From assembly GCA_016177705.1 (NCBI GenBank), contig JACOUT010000022.1, forward strand, positions 43,047-107,046: a stretch of DNA of 64,000 bases. Direction: 5' to 3'. The notes beneath the pieces are model-generated. The model was not told where the DNA came from, did not search any database, and was given only the letters and a program-made list of their open reading frames with translations. Below, piece after piece: positions 39,794-50,255 of the stretch. The position numbers were made by a program, and so were the translations under genes. This DNA is from Deltaproteobacteria bacterium (GTDB taxonomy: Bacteria > Myxococcota > UBA727 > VGSZ01). The first letter of the stretch is position 1, and the number at the start of each line of letters is the position of its first letter.

Positions 39794-42136
39794 ATGCACA
39801 AGCACCAGGTCGCGCCCGCGCTCCTCGCCACTATCGTCGCGGTCGCCGTCCACGCCCAGTCGGCGCGCGCCGCCGACGAGGCAGACGACACGGCGAGCCG
39901 CGCGCTGCCGAACGCGTACTTCTCGCGCGACCCGATGAACCCGAAGCACCTGGTGCCGACCTCGGCCTCGCTGCCGCTCGACGGCGGCTACGCCGAGCTG
40001 ATGGCCACGCCGCGCCTGCCGCATGCGCTGCTCGAGGAGCTGCGCGCGCGTATTGGCGAGCGAGCGGTGACGCTGCGCGCGCCCGACGTGGTGCCGAACC
40101 CCGCGCTCGCGGTCTCCCAGAGCGGCAACGTGCTCGTCGTCGAGGGGACCAGCAGCCTGGTGTCGGACACGCAAAACGGCCTCGGCTTCAACCACAACGA
40201 CGGCCTGTTCGCGGTGGCCGAGCTCGTGCTGTCGCGCTTGGGAGACAACTACGACTTCGTCACCATCTTTACGACGTTCTCGGACCAGAACGTCGCCGCT
40301 TACTACATGCCGCTGCGTCAGGACGTCGAGGGCCTCGGCCCCTGTGACGGCATGGGCGACATAGGCTGTGTCTACGACAGCACGGACGGGCTGCGCTTGC
40401 AGGGCCTCGTGTTCATGAACTCGGCCGACTACTGGCGCATGTGGGACCGCAACTACGACGGCGTCACCCACCCGCTCGAGAGCTACGACTCTGCGATGTA
40501 CTCGACGCTCGGCCAGGAGGTCGCGCACCGCTGGGGCTCGTCGCTGCGCTTCGTCGACCCGCGCACCGGCAACGTCTCCTCCAAGCTGATCGGTCGCGAC
40601 GGCTCGCACTGGGCCGCCTGGGTCGACACCGACGCGAGCGTGATGGACGGCTGGGACTGGGAGCAAGACGGCGACGAGTTCGCGCTCATCAACGACATGG
40701 ACCGCTACTCGACGCTCGACCTGTACACCATGGGCGCCTTGCCGGTGGCGGGCGCGCAGCCGTTCTTCTTCATCGACGGCGCGCGCTTCACCGAGCGCGA
40801 CGAGGGTGCGTACTCGATGGGGCTCGACGGCGACGCCATCCCCGCCGACGCGGTCTTGCAGCTCCCCGGCGTCGCCTTCATGCAGGACAGCGGCATCTTC
40901 CTCGGCGCCACTGGCGAGCGCGTCGACCTGACCATCCAGGATGTGGTCAACGCCGAGGGCAACCGCTGCCCCGACGTCGACCACACGCAGAAGGCGTGGC
41001 GCCAGGCGGTGGTGCTGGTCACCAACATCGGCCAGACCGCGGCGGCTGTGAGCGGCGACGTCGCCGATCTCGAGACCGTCATCGCCACCTGGGAGTCGTG
41101 GTGGTCGGACCGGACGGCGCGCGCGCTGACGCTGTGCGCCGGGCTCGACGAGGAGTGCGTGCAGCCCGAGGCCGAGCTGTCGGGCGGCGACGTGCGCGCC
41201 GAGGCGGGCGACGTCGTCGAGGCCGGCACCACCATGAACCTGCGCGTCGCCAGCATCGCGCACGTCGCCCCCGTGGCGAACGCGCGCTTGCTGCTCACGG
41301 TCAAGGGCAGCGGCGCCGACTACGTCACGCTCGAAGCCGAGGAGGTGGCGGTGGGTGACATCGCGGTCGACGCCACCGTCGACACCGAGCTGCCCATCGC
41401 GCTCGCCGACGACTACCCGTGCGGCACTTCGTTCACCGTCGAGACCATCCTGCGCTCCGACAACGCCGCCGACGTGCGCGAGCGCTACAAGATCTTCCCC
41501 GGTACGCGCGAGGTGTTCGCCGCCACCTTCAAGGACGGCGACGACGGCTTCGCGGTGGACGGGCAGGGCGAGGACAACGGCACTGGCGCGTTCGAGCACG
41601 TCAACGTGGCGCTGTCCTGCACCATGTCGAAGCGCGCGCCCGAGCGTGACTTGTCGCCCACCGATCGCGGCTGCTTCGTCACTGGCGCGGACGACGAGCT
41701 CGACGGCTCGACCTCGCTGACCTCGCCCGAGATCGACTTGGCCGGCACCGTCGACCCCGAGGTCAAGTACGGCTTCTGGCTCGACGCCGAGGAGGAGGGC
41801 GCGGGTCGGCTGTTGGTGCACGTCAGCAAGGACGGCGGCAAGACCTTCACGCGCTTCTCCGAGGAGGCGGTGCCCGCGCACGAGTGGGGCATCGGCACGG
41901 TGAACGTGAAGGAGGCGCTCAAGGGCATCCCGCCGAAGCTGGTGGTGCGCTTCACCTTCGAGGGTGGCGGCCGCGTCGAGGGCGGCATCGACGACGTGGT
42001 GGTCACCGACCGCGCCGGCCAATGTCGCGCGGCCGTGTGCGGCTGCTCGGCAGACGGCGGCGCCGGCCCGCAGGCCGCGATGGCGGTGTTGCTTGCGCTG
42101 TTCGGCCTGGCGCGCCTCGCCAGGCGTCGCGCGTGA
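39794..42136 (+). CDS. Protease-like secreted protein with MYXO-CTERM tail
   Basis: A 780-residue exported protein: signal peptide MHKHQVAPALLATIVAVAV, then a domain resembling zinc metallopeptidases (LGQEVAHRWGSSL, about 239-251). It continues GRDGSHWAAWVDTDASVMDG and YSTLDLYTMGALP. The expected HExxH has Gln for the first His (Q241-E-V-A-H245), so activity is doubtful. The region 470-750 is beta-rich with an immunoglobulin/CARDB-like part. The end (AAVCGCSADGG, helix, RLARRRA) is MYXO-CTERM-like, for surface anchoring. Start set by GGGAGAG before the ATG. Its TGA overlaps the HAD gene's GTG. It leads a four-gene operon. Confidence 0.82.
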   Translation: MHKHQVAPALLATIVAVAVHAQSARAADEADDTASRALPNAYFSRDPMNPKHLVPTSASLPLDGGYAELMATPRLPHALLEELRARIGERAVTLRAPDVVPNPALAVSQSGNVLVVEGTSSLVSDTQNGLGFNHNDGLFAVAELVLSRLGDNYDFVTIFTTFSDQNVAAYYMPLRQDVEGLGPCDGMGDIGCVYDSTDGLRLQGLVFMNSADYWRMWDRNYDGVTHPLESYDSAMYSTLGQEVAHRWGSSLRFVDPRTGNVSSKLIGRDGSHWAAWVDTDASVMDGWDWEQDGDEFALINDMDRYSTLDLYTMGALPVAGAQPFFFIDGARFTERDEGAYSMGLDGDAIPADAVLQLPGVAFMQDSGIFLGATGERVDLTIQDVVNAEGNRCPDVDHTQKAWRQAVVLVTNIGQTAAAVSGDVADLETVIATWESWWSDRTARALTLCAGLDEECVQPEAELSGGDVRAEAGDVVEAGTTMNLRVASIAHVAPVANARLLLTVKGSGADYVTLEAEEVAVGDIAVDATVDTELPIALADDYPCGTSFTVETILRSDNAADVRERYKIFPGTREVFAATFKDGDDGFAVDGQGEDNGTGAFEHVNVALSCTMSKRAPERDLSPTDRGCFVTGADDELDGSTSLTSPEIDLAGTVDPEVKYGFWLDAEEEGAGRLLVHVSKDGGKTFTRFSEEAVPAHEWGIGTVNVKEALKGIPPKLVVRFTFEGGGRVEGGIDDVVVTDRAGQCRAAVCGCSADGGAGPQAAMAVLLALFGLARLARRRA

Positions 42137-42777
42137 TCGCGTTCGCCCTCGACGTCGACGCCGTCATCTTCGATCTCGACGGCACGCTGATCGACAGCGA
42201 ACGCGCCATCGTGCAGGCGGCCGTGTCGGCACTCGACGATCTCGGCGTCACCGTTGCCGAGCTGTCCATCGCCGATCACCTGGGCGCGCCGCTCGAGGAG
42301 CTGTACGCGCTGTTCGTCGGCGACGGCGACGACGCGCGGCTGCGCCACTTCATCGCGCGCTATATCGAGCGCCACGACGAGCACCCTGACCGTTTCCCGC
42401 CGCCGTTGCCCGGCGTGGTGGCGGGCCTGGCCGCGCTCGCCGCTCGCGGCCTGCCGCTCGCGGTCGGCACCACCAAGCCGAGCGCGCGCGCGGCCTCGCA
42501 GCTCGACGCCGCGGGGCTGTTGCGCTTCTTCGCGCACGTGCAGGGCACCGACCCCGGCATGCGGCCGAAGCCCCACCCCGACGTGGTGGAGCGCGCCTGC
42601 GCGGCGCTGCGCGTGACCCCTGCGCGCGCGCTCATGGTGGGCGACACGCCACGCGACGTAGCGGCGGCGCACGCTGCCGGCGCCGGCGCCGTCGTCGTCG
42701 GCTACAGCGACGAGCGCCGAAGGGCTGCGGCAGGCTTCGGCGCCGCCGGGGTCATCTCGTCGCTCGTGGAGCTGTGA
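42133..42777 (+). CDS. HAD-superfamily phosphatase (Gph-like)
   Basis: A 214-residue hydrolase of the phosphoglycolate phosphatase type. Motif I is AVIFDLDGTLIDSE (nucleophile Asp and acid Asp), motif II the Thr in AVGTTKPS, motif III the Lys in RPKPHPDV, and motif IV GDTPRDVAAA. The cap is helical (residues 18-85). A small-molecule phosphate ester is the likely substrate. It starts with GTG at 42133, overlapping the upstream TGA, and its TGA touches the next gene. Its place inside a surface-protease operon is odd, but the coupling is tight. Confidence 0.88.
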   Translation: MIAFALDVDAVIFDLDGTLIDSERAIVQAAVSALDDLGVTVAELSIADHLGAPLEELYALFVGDGDDARLRHFIARYIERHDEHPDRFPPPLPGVVAGLAALAARGLPLAVGTTKPSARAASQLDAAGLLRFFAHVQGTDPGMRPKPHPDVVERACAALRVTPARALMVGDTPRDVAAAHAAGAGAVVVGYSDERRRAAAGFGAAGVISSLVEL

Positions 42778-44339
42778 TGCGCGCGCTCCTTGCTGCACCG
42801 GCCGGCGTGGTGGCGCTCGTCGCGCTGGCCGGCTGCGTGCCGCCGTGGCGCCAGGCGTACGTTCGCGCCGAGGATGCGCTCGCGACCGGCCGCTACGCCG
42901 ACGCGGCGACCGCGTTCACCGAGTCCTGCGACCAGGACGCCACGGCGTCGGATGCGTGCAGCCGCGCCAAGACCATGCGACGCCAGGTGGTGGAGGAGAC
43001 GGTGCTCACGGCCAAGCGCGCCTGCACCGACGACCTGCGCGCGTGCCTGTCGTCGATCGCGGACGCGCGCCGGCTGGTAGTGCGCGAGCCCGAGCTGCGC
43101 CGGCAGGTGGAGGCGCTGCTCGACGAGGCGAGCGCGGCGCACGTCGGGCGCTGCCGGGCGCTGCCGGCCAAGACCTACCACGACGCCATGTTGCGGGCGC
43201 GCTGCCTCGCGCTCGCCGAGGACGAGGTCGGCACCGAGGCGCACCACGCTCGGGTACGGGAGGCGCTCGCCGAGCTCGCCAGCACGCTCGACCCCGGCGA
43301 TGGCGAGGCCGCGGTCGATCGCCTGGTGCGCGCCGGCCTGGCGCAGTGTTACGCGCCGAGCGCCGCGCGGGCGGGCGCCGTCGAGCGCGCGCGGCAGGCG
43401 GTGGTGCAGCGCCACCGGCACGACATCGCTCTCGACGTCGACGGCATCCGGGGCGACGTGGCGGTGGCGCTCTGCAACGCGCTCGCCGCGCGCGCGCCCG
43501 TGCGGTGCGTGGAACGCGCCGGCGCCACCACCATACGCGTCGCGGGCAGCTTCGATCTCGGCCGCGTCGAGCACAGCGCGCGCCGCGTGCCGAAGTCGGT
43601 GCGCTACGTCGACTGGGTGGAGGAGCAGCCAAACCCGCAGCACGTCGAGCTGCGTCGCGCCGTCGACAAGCTGGCAGGCGAGGTGCGCGCCACGCAACGC
43701 GCCGCCGACGAGGCGAAGAACGCCTGCGACGCCGCGGACGAGGCGGTGCGTCGCGCCGACTACTGCTACGACTGCGACGAGCGTTCGCGCCGCGACGAGG
43801 TGTGCGCCTACAAGGACACGGCGGAGCGCGCGCTGCGCGAGGTGAAGAGCGCGCATGACGACAAGGAGCGCCAGCTCCGCTTCACCGACGCGGTGCTGCG
43901 CATCGACCACACGGCGGTCTACGACTACGTGGAGCTGCACCACGTCTGGGAGCTGCCGTCGCAGGTGCAGGCGGCGTGCGCGGTGGCGCGCTTCACCGAC
44001 CCGCCGCTCAGCGCGCAGCGCGTGGTGCGCGTCGAGGACGTCGAGCACACCGGCTTCCCGCGCGCCGGCCTGGTGCAAGATCCGCTGGTGGAGCCGAGCG
44101 GCGCCGAGCTGGCCGAGCGCGCGCAGCGCATCGCGCACGACGAGCTGCTCGCCTTCACCTCGCGCTGCCTGACGTCGCTGTCGAAGGACACCAGCCGCTG
44201 CGACGGCCCGCTCGATTGCTGGGTGCGCGAGGCGCTCTACGCGGGGCGGGACCCGCTCACCTCCGTGGTCGACGGCTTCTCACAGACACTCAGCAACCAG
44301 CGCCCGGACCTGCCACCCATCGCCTGTCGGCAACCATGA
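42777..44339 (+). CDS. Large lipoprotein, Cys- and charge-rich, unknown function
   Basis: A protein of about 520 residues with lipobox VALVALAGC (Cys 20). After VPPWRQAYVRAEDALATGRY it looks TPR-like for about 60 residues, with many Cys (SCDQDATASDACSR). A long charged helical stretch follows (about 285-365, LAGEVRATQRAADEAKNA), with YCYDCDERSRRDEVCAYK inside, likely a coiled coil locked by disulfides. The C-terminal third is mixed. ATG at 42777 gives TGATG overlap; GTG at 42774 is possible. No family recognised. It lies between the HAD and caspase-like genes in one operon. Confidence 0.75.
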   Translation: MRALLAAPAGVVALVALAGCVPPWRQAYVRAEDALATGRYADAATAFTESCDQDATASDACSRAKTMRRQVVEETVLTAKRACTDDLRACLSSIADARRLVVREPELRRQVEALLDEASAAHVGRCRALPAKTYHDAMLRARCLALAEDEVGTEAHHARVREALAELASTLDPGDGEAAVDRLVRAGLAQCYAPSAARAGAVERARQAVVQRHRHDIALDVDGIRGDVAVALCNALAARAPVRCVERAGATTIRVAGSFDLGRVEHSARRVPKSVRYVDWVEEQPNPQHVELRRAVDKLAGEVRATQRAADEAKNACDAADEAVRRADYCYDCDERSRRDEVCAYKDTAERALREVKSAHDDKERQLRFTDAVLRIDHTAVYDYVELHHVWELPSQVQAACAVARFTDPPLSAQRVVRVEDVEHTGFPRAGLVQDPLVEPSGAELAERAQRIAHDELLAFTSRCLTSLSKDTSRCDGPLDCWVREALYAGRDPLTSVVDGFSQTLSNQRPDLPPIACRQP

Positions 44340-45706
44340 CCCCGTTGATCCCGCTCCTGCTGGCTTCCGCCGCCGCCTGGCCGTCGGTCTCGACCTCGGT
44401 GACGCCGTTTGCGCTCGGCGGCAACGACGCGGCCGTGGTCGCGGGCGTGAGCAAGCCGTTCGTGCTGCCGGCCATCCCGGGCGCCGCCGAGAACGCGACC
44501 GACTGGTATCGCTGGCTCATCGAGGCGCGCGGCGTCCCCGCCGATCGGGTGCGGCTGTTGCGCGACACCGACGTCACGCGTGAGACGCTGCTCACGGAGA
44601 CGGCGGCGATGCGCGCACGGGTGGGTCCGGGCGGCACGCTGTGGATCGTGTTCGTCGGGCACGGCGCGCCGCACCCGGAGGGCAACGACGGGCTCTTGCT
44701 CGGCGTCGACGTGCAGCCGACCGTACGCAGCATCGTCGATCGCGGGCTGCCGCAGTCGGAGCTGTTGCGCGCGGCCGCGACGGGCCTCGCCAAAGGTGCG
44801 CGCGTGGTCGCGCTGTTCGACGCCTGCTTCTCCGGCGTCGCCAGCGACGGCTCACAGCGTCCGCTGGTGGCGGGCGCGCAGGCGACGCTACCAGTGCGGC
44901 GGGGCCAGTCGCCCGCCACGGTGACCGTGCTGTCGTCGAGCGAGCAGGTCGCGGGCCCGCTGCCTCACCACGACCGGCCGGCGTTCTCGTACCTGGTGCT
45001 CGGCGCGGCGCGCGGCTGGGCCGACCGCGACAGCGACCGCAGCGTGACGCTGCGAGAGGCGATCGACTACAGCGCCCGTCTGCTCGCCACCACCGTCACC
45101 GAGCGGCAGCAGGCGCCCACCTTGCGCGGCGACGGCGAGGTGGTGCTCGCCACCAAGGCGACGGAGCGCGGGCCCGACGTGGTCGAGCAGGTGGCGGGGC
45201 CAGCGCGCGCAGAGGACGGCGGCGAGGCCCTGGCGGCGACGTTCGACGTGGTGGCGGCGCAGGCGGAGCTGAACCGGGTGCGCCTGTCGCCGACGTCGGA
45301 CGGCTTCGTGCGCGGCGCGCTCGGCGAGAAGGTCTCGCTCGTGCGCGCCATCGCCCTGTCGCAGCGGCAGGCGCCGGGCGCGGTCGCCGTGCTCGAGGAG
45401 ATCGAGGGCAAGCGCTTCAATGCCACCGTCGCCGGCGTCGTGTCACTCGGCGGGCTCGCGCCCACGGGACTCCTGGTCGGGCTCTACCTTGGCGGACGCA
45501 ACGGCGAGGTCGGCGCGGGGCTGGTCGGCGCCGGCATCGGCGCTGCTGCGGGTGCGGCGGCCGGCGGCCTCGGCTGGCTGGTCGCGGGGCTGGTGCTCGG
45601 GCCGACGGCGACGGATCTGACGCGCTATGTGGCGGCGAAGGATGAGCTCGCCGAGACCATCAACGACGCCGAGCGTCGGCGCCTCGGCCTGCCGAGCGCG
45701 CAGTAG
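44336..45706 (+). CDS. Caspase-like (peptidase C14) protein with glycine-zipper membrane region
   Basis: A 456-residue exported caspase-fold peptidase. After a signal-like N-terminus (MTPLIPLLLASAAAWPSVST), the catalytic His is H109 in VFVGHGAPHPEG and the catalytic Cys C164 in LFDACFSGVASDG, at the usual 55-residue spacing. Both strands around them are intact, so activity is likely. Residues about 360-440 hold a Gly/Ala zipper (GAGIGAAAGAAAGGLG) that should insert in a membrane. The ATG at 44336 overlaps the upstream TGA. As the last gene of the operon it may process the surface protein or lipoprotein encoded upstream; that is an inference. Confidence 0.85.
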   Translation: MTPLIPLLLASAAAWPSVSTSVTPFALGGNDAAVVAGVSKPFVLPAIPGAAENATDWYRWLIEARGVPADRVRLLRDTDVTRETLLTETAAMRARVGPGGTLWIVFVGHGAPHPEGNDGLLLGVDVQPTVRSIVDRGLPQSELLRAAATGLAKGARVVALFDACFSGVASDGSQRPLVAGAQATLPVRRGQSPATVTVLSSSEQVAGPLPHHDRPAFSYLVLGAARGWADRDSDRSVTLREAIDYSARLLATTVTERQQAPTLRGDGEVVLATKATERGPDVVEQVAGPARAEDGGEALAATFDVVAAQAELNRVRLSPTSDGFVRGALGEKVSLVRAIALSQRQAPGAVAVLEEIEGKRFNATVAGVVSLGGLAPTGLLVGLYLGGRNGEVGAGLVGAGIGAAAGAAAGGLGWLVAGLVLGPTATDLTRYVAAKDELAETINDAERRRLGLPSAQ

Positions 45707-45715
45707 CGACGCTCT

Positions 45716-46747
45716 TCACCACACCACGTAGGCCGAGCCCCAAGTGAAGCCCGAGCCGAACGCGACCATCGCCACCTTCATGCCGCGCTTGAGGCGCCCG
45801 TCGGCCTCGAGCTCGGAGAGCAGGATGGGAATGGTGGCGGCGGTGGTGTTGCCGTAGCGCTGGATGTTGTTCGGCACCTTCTCGGCGGGCAGGCCGAGCT
45901 GATCGCGCACGTACTCGTTGATGCGCAGGTTCGCCTGGTGGCACACCACCAGATCGAGGTCGCTCGGCTCGAGCTTGTTCTCCATGCACATGCCCATCAC
46001 CGACAGGATCATTTTCTCGACGGCGTTCTTGAAGACCTGCTTGCCGTCCATCTGGCACCACAGGTTCTCCTTCTCGACGATGCCCTTGCCTGTGACCGGA
46101 TCCCTGGGGATGAACGGCGTGTGGCGGTTGTCCCAGACCTTCTGCGATAGCGCGTCGGCGAAGCGGCCGTCGGCGCCGAGGTTCATCCAGCGGATGCCCC
46201 GGCCATTCTCGAAGTCCTCGTCGCTGGTGGCGCGCAACACGACAGCGCCGGCGCCGTCGCCGAACAGACAGGCGATCTGGCGGCCCTCGGTGGTCAAGTC
46301 GAGGCCACTCGAGTGGCGCTCGCCGCCCACCACCAAGCAGGTCTTCGACATGCCGGTCTCGACGAGCCCTTTGGCGGCGGCCAGCGCGTACAGGAAGCCC
46401 GAGCACTGGTTCCGGATATCCATCGCCGGCACGCCGGGGATGCCGAGCCTTGCTTGCAGGTAGCAGCCTGAGCCGGGGAAGGCGTGCTCGGGCGAGAGCG
46501 TGGCGAAGACGATGAAGTCGACATCGGCAGCGGTGAGGCCCGCGCGCGCGAGCGCCATCTGGCTCGCCTCGTAGGCGAGATCCGAGGGCCCGACGCCTTC
46601 GCCGGCGAAGTGGCGCTCCTCGATGCCGGTGCGCTGCACGATCCACTCGTTGGTGGTGTCGATCTTGTACTTGTCGACCAGGTCTTGGTTGGTGACGACG
46701 TTCGGGGGGGCGAAGTGACCGGTCCCCGCGATGTACGCGCGTGGCAT
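45716..46747 (-). CDS. fabH: Beta-ketoacyl-ACP synthase III (FabH-like)
   Basis: A 343-residue thiolase-fold enzyme condensing an acyl-CoA primer with malonyl-ACP. The catalytic Cys is C115 (RNQCSGFLYA). The His is in VCHQANLRINEY and the Asn in YGNTTAATIP, completing the triad. The end GFGSGFTWGSA-type motif reads AFGSGFTWGSAYVVW. It is slightly longer than E. coli FabH by an insertion near residues 205-240 (IPRDPVTGKGIVEKE), so it could belong to a secondary-metabolite or lipid branch. AGAGGT precedes the ATG at 46747. No acpP or fabD lies next to it. Confidence 0.86.
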   Translation of the reverse strand: MPRAYIAGTGHFAPPNVVTNQDLVDKYKIDTTNEWIVQRTGIEERHFAGEGVGPSDLAYEASQMALARAGLTAADVDFIVFATLSPEHAFPGSGCYLQARLGIPGVPAMDIRNQCSGFLYALAAAKGLVETGMSKTCLVVGGERHSSGLDLTTEGRQIACLFGDGAGAVVLRATSDEDFENGRGIRWMNLGADGRFADALSQKVWDNRHTPFIPRDPVTGKGIVEKENLWCQMDGKQVFKNAVEKMILSVMGMCMENKLEPSDLDLVVCHQANLRINEYVRDQLGLPAEKVPNNIQRYGNTTAATIPILLSELEADGRLKRGMKVAMVAFGSGFTWGSAYVVW

Positions 46748-46805
46748 GAGCGACCTCTCTTCTCGAGTAGTAGCAACGCTATGCGTCGCCGATCACGAAA
46801 CGAAA

Positions 46806-46840
46806 AGGCCCGGCGGGGCCATTGCTGGCGCGCCGGGCCT
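46806..46840 (-). terminator. Rho-independent terminator after rpsN
   Basis: A perfect 10-bp stem, AGGCCCGGCG (46806-46815) against CGCCGGGCCT (46831-46840), with a 15-nt loop. On the minus strand it is followed by TTTTCGTTTCG. It lies about 60 nt beyond the rpsN stop and before fabH. Confidence 0.75.
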
Positions 46841-46900
46841 CGTCAGCGATCGCGGTCGCCCTACCGGGCGGTCCCGCTCGCTTGGATGACCAGGAGGCCC

Positions 46901-47206
46901 CTACCAGGAGGCCTTGGTGACGCCGGGCAGGAGGCCCTCGAGCGCCATCTTGCGGAAGCGGATGCGGTTCAAGTTGAACTTGCGGTAGTTGGCGCGCGGG
47001 TGGCCGGTGGCGCCGCAGCGGCGACGGATGCGTACGGGCGAGCCGTTCTTGGGCATCTTGTTGAGCGCGTTCACGGCCTCGCGCTTCTCGTCCTGATCGA
47101 GCGTGGGGTCGATGATCTTGGCCTTCAGCGCGTCACGCTTCGCCTTGTGGCGCTTCACCATCTCTGCCTTGCGGCCGGCCTTCGCGATCCAAGCTGTCGT
47201 TGCCAT
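46901..47206 (-). CDS. rpsN: 30S ribosomal protein S14 (zinc-free type)
   Basis: A 101-residue S14 of the long form. The core is RIRRRCGATGHPRANYRKFNL followed by RIRFRKMALEG LLPGVTKASW. It has one Cys instead of the CxxC zinc pair of the short form, so no zinc is held. It binds 16S rRNA in the head of the small subunit. Unlike in most bacteria, it is outside the ribosomal protein operons, alone between fabH and fumarase, with its own terminator. ATG at 47206 is set by the MATTAWIAKAGRKAE start. A second, zinc form may exist elsewhere; the window cannot show that. Confidence 0.92.
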   Translation of the reverse strand: MATTAWIAKAGRKAEMVKRHKAKRDALKAKIIDPTLDQDEKREAVNALNKMPKNGSPVRIRRRCGATGHPRANYRKFNLNRIRFRKMALEGLLPGVTKASW

Positions 47207-47322
47207 CGTGCTCGTCCTTCGACCCAGGGGGCCGTTCAAGCCGCCTCCCGGCGGTGCGGCTGATCTCCTAGGGCACCGGGGGGGGCCTGGCAAGGCGGTT
47301 TCGGGGGCGGTAGCCCGAGGTC

Positions 47323-48990
<1,668 letters not shown>

Positions 48991-49392
48991 TCAGCGGGCG
49001 CCTGCGCCGATGCGCGCCTGGGCGTTGGCCGTCGCGACGGCGAAGTTGCTCTCGATGGCGTCGAGCAGATCGCTCAGCTCGCACGGCTTGGTCAGTATGG
49101 TGGCGCCGAGTCGCTGCGCGATGACGCGCGACTCGTGCTCCGCGCGCGCCGAAAAGACCACGATGGGAGGACGATCGGCGAGGCCGAGGATTGCAGCCAC
49201 CAAGCGCTCCGACGGCATGTCCGGCATCGAGAGGTCGAGCAGGACGCCATCGAAGCCGCCGCCAGCGAGCTGCTCGAGCGTGCTGCGCGCGTTGGTGGTC
49301 GCGACCGCGGTGTGCCCCAAGCTCTCGAGCGCCATCGACAGGACGTCGACCATGTCGAGGTCATCGTCAGCAACCAGGATTCGTAAGGTCAT
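48991..49392 (-). CDS. Single-domain response regulator
   Basis: A 133-residue receiver domain with no output domain. Acidic pocket VADDDLDM (Asp 9-10), phosphoacceptor Asp 53 in VLLDLSMPDMP, and Lys 102 in TILTKPCEL complete the site. The extra C-terminal tail (AVATANAQARIGAG) is Ala-rich. A G-run serves as ribosome-binding site before the ATG at 49392. It is convergent with fumarase and not next to a kinase; the kinase cassette at 52-55 kb could signal to it. Confidence 0.88.
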   Translation of the reverse strand: MTLRILVADDDLDMVDVLSMALESLGHTAVATTNARSTLEQLAGGGFDGVLLDLSMPDMPSERLVAAILGLADRPPIVVFSARAEHESRVIAQRLGATILTKPCELSDLLDAIESNFAVATANAQARIGAGAR

Positions 49393-49643
49393 CGTTCCCC
49401 CCCGCAAGGACCCGGCCGAGCTACGTCGAGCCACGGACGAACGCAATTGGCGTGCCGCCGTCGAGCCCCCGGCGCACCATGCCGCCGCCGGGGCGCGGAC
49501 CGCGGTTGCGACCGGCCGAGCACAAGCGCTCTGCGATGGTGCCGAGCCACACGGAGGCGAGGCGCCGGGTGGGCCGGCAGGGGCACCGCCGGGCCGCCGC
49601 CGCCGGCACCGCCCTTGCTCGTGTGACCGGAGCGGAGGTCGCC

Positions 49644-50201
49644 ATGCCTGCTTCGATGCTGCGAGTCCTGTTCGCCTGCGCATCCGCGATAACGCCGACA
49701 CTCGGCTGCGGCGTCGACCAGGCGCCGCTCGGCGCAGTCGACCGCTCGTCGCCCTTCGAGGCCCGTGCCACCGGTGTACGCGAGGGCCGACTGGTCGGCC
49801 AGGTTGGGCCCGCCTGGGTCGACGCGCCTGCCGACCCGCTGCACGCCTACGCGGCGATGAGCACGCTCCGGGTCGTCGGGGCGTCGCTGCAAGACGACCG
49901 TGCGGTGATGCTGCAAGTCACCCTGCACACGGACGACGTCGCGCTGCAGCCGGGTACCAGCGCGCGTTACGGCACCGACGACGCGGGTGTGCTGGTCTTG
50001 CTCGGCTGTGTCGGCCAGTCGCTCGACGTCTTCGACGAGTACGACCGGCCCGCCGACGAGGTGGACCTGACGGTCGAGGCTGCGCCCGGCGGCGGCGCCG
50101 GCGATGTCTCGGTGGTGCTCGACGGTGTGTGGTGGCAGGCAGGCAGGGACGGCCGCGATCAGAGCGCGGCGGCCTCGTTCTCCTTCGTGGTGGTGCGGTG
50201 A
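49644..50201 (+). CDS. Small lipoprotein
   Basis: A 185-residue lipoprotein: GGAGGT precedes ATG at 49644, and the signal peptide (MPASMLRVLFACASAITPTL) ends at the lipid Cys in LGC. The mature part is beta-rich with two charged strands (VMLQVTLHTDDVALQPG, EVDLTVEAAPGG) and resembles no family I know. It is followed 54 nt later by another small lipoprotein on the same strand. Confidence 0.7.
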   Translation: MPASMLRVLFACASAITPTLGCGVDQAPLGAVDRSSPFEARATGVREGRLVGQVGPAWVDAPADPLHAYAAMSTLRVVGASLQDDRAVMLQVTLHTDDVALQPGTSARYGTDDAGVLVLLGCVGQSLDVFDEYDRPADEVDLTVEAAPGGGAGDVSVVLDGVWWQAGRDGRDQSAAASFSFVVVR

Positions 50202-50255
50202 CTCGACATGCCAGGATCCGGCTCGCGGTGCCCTGATGGAAGGGTGGGAGGAAGC

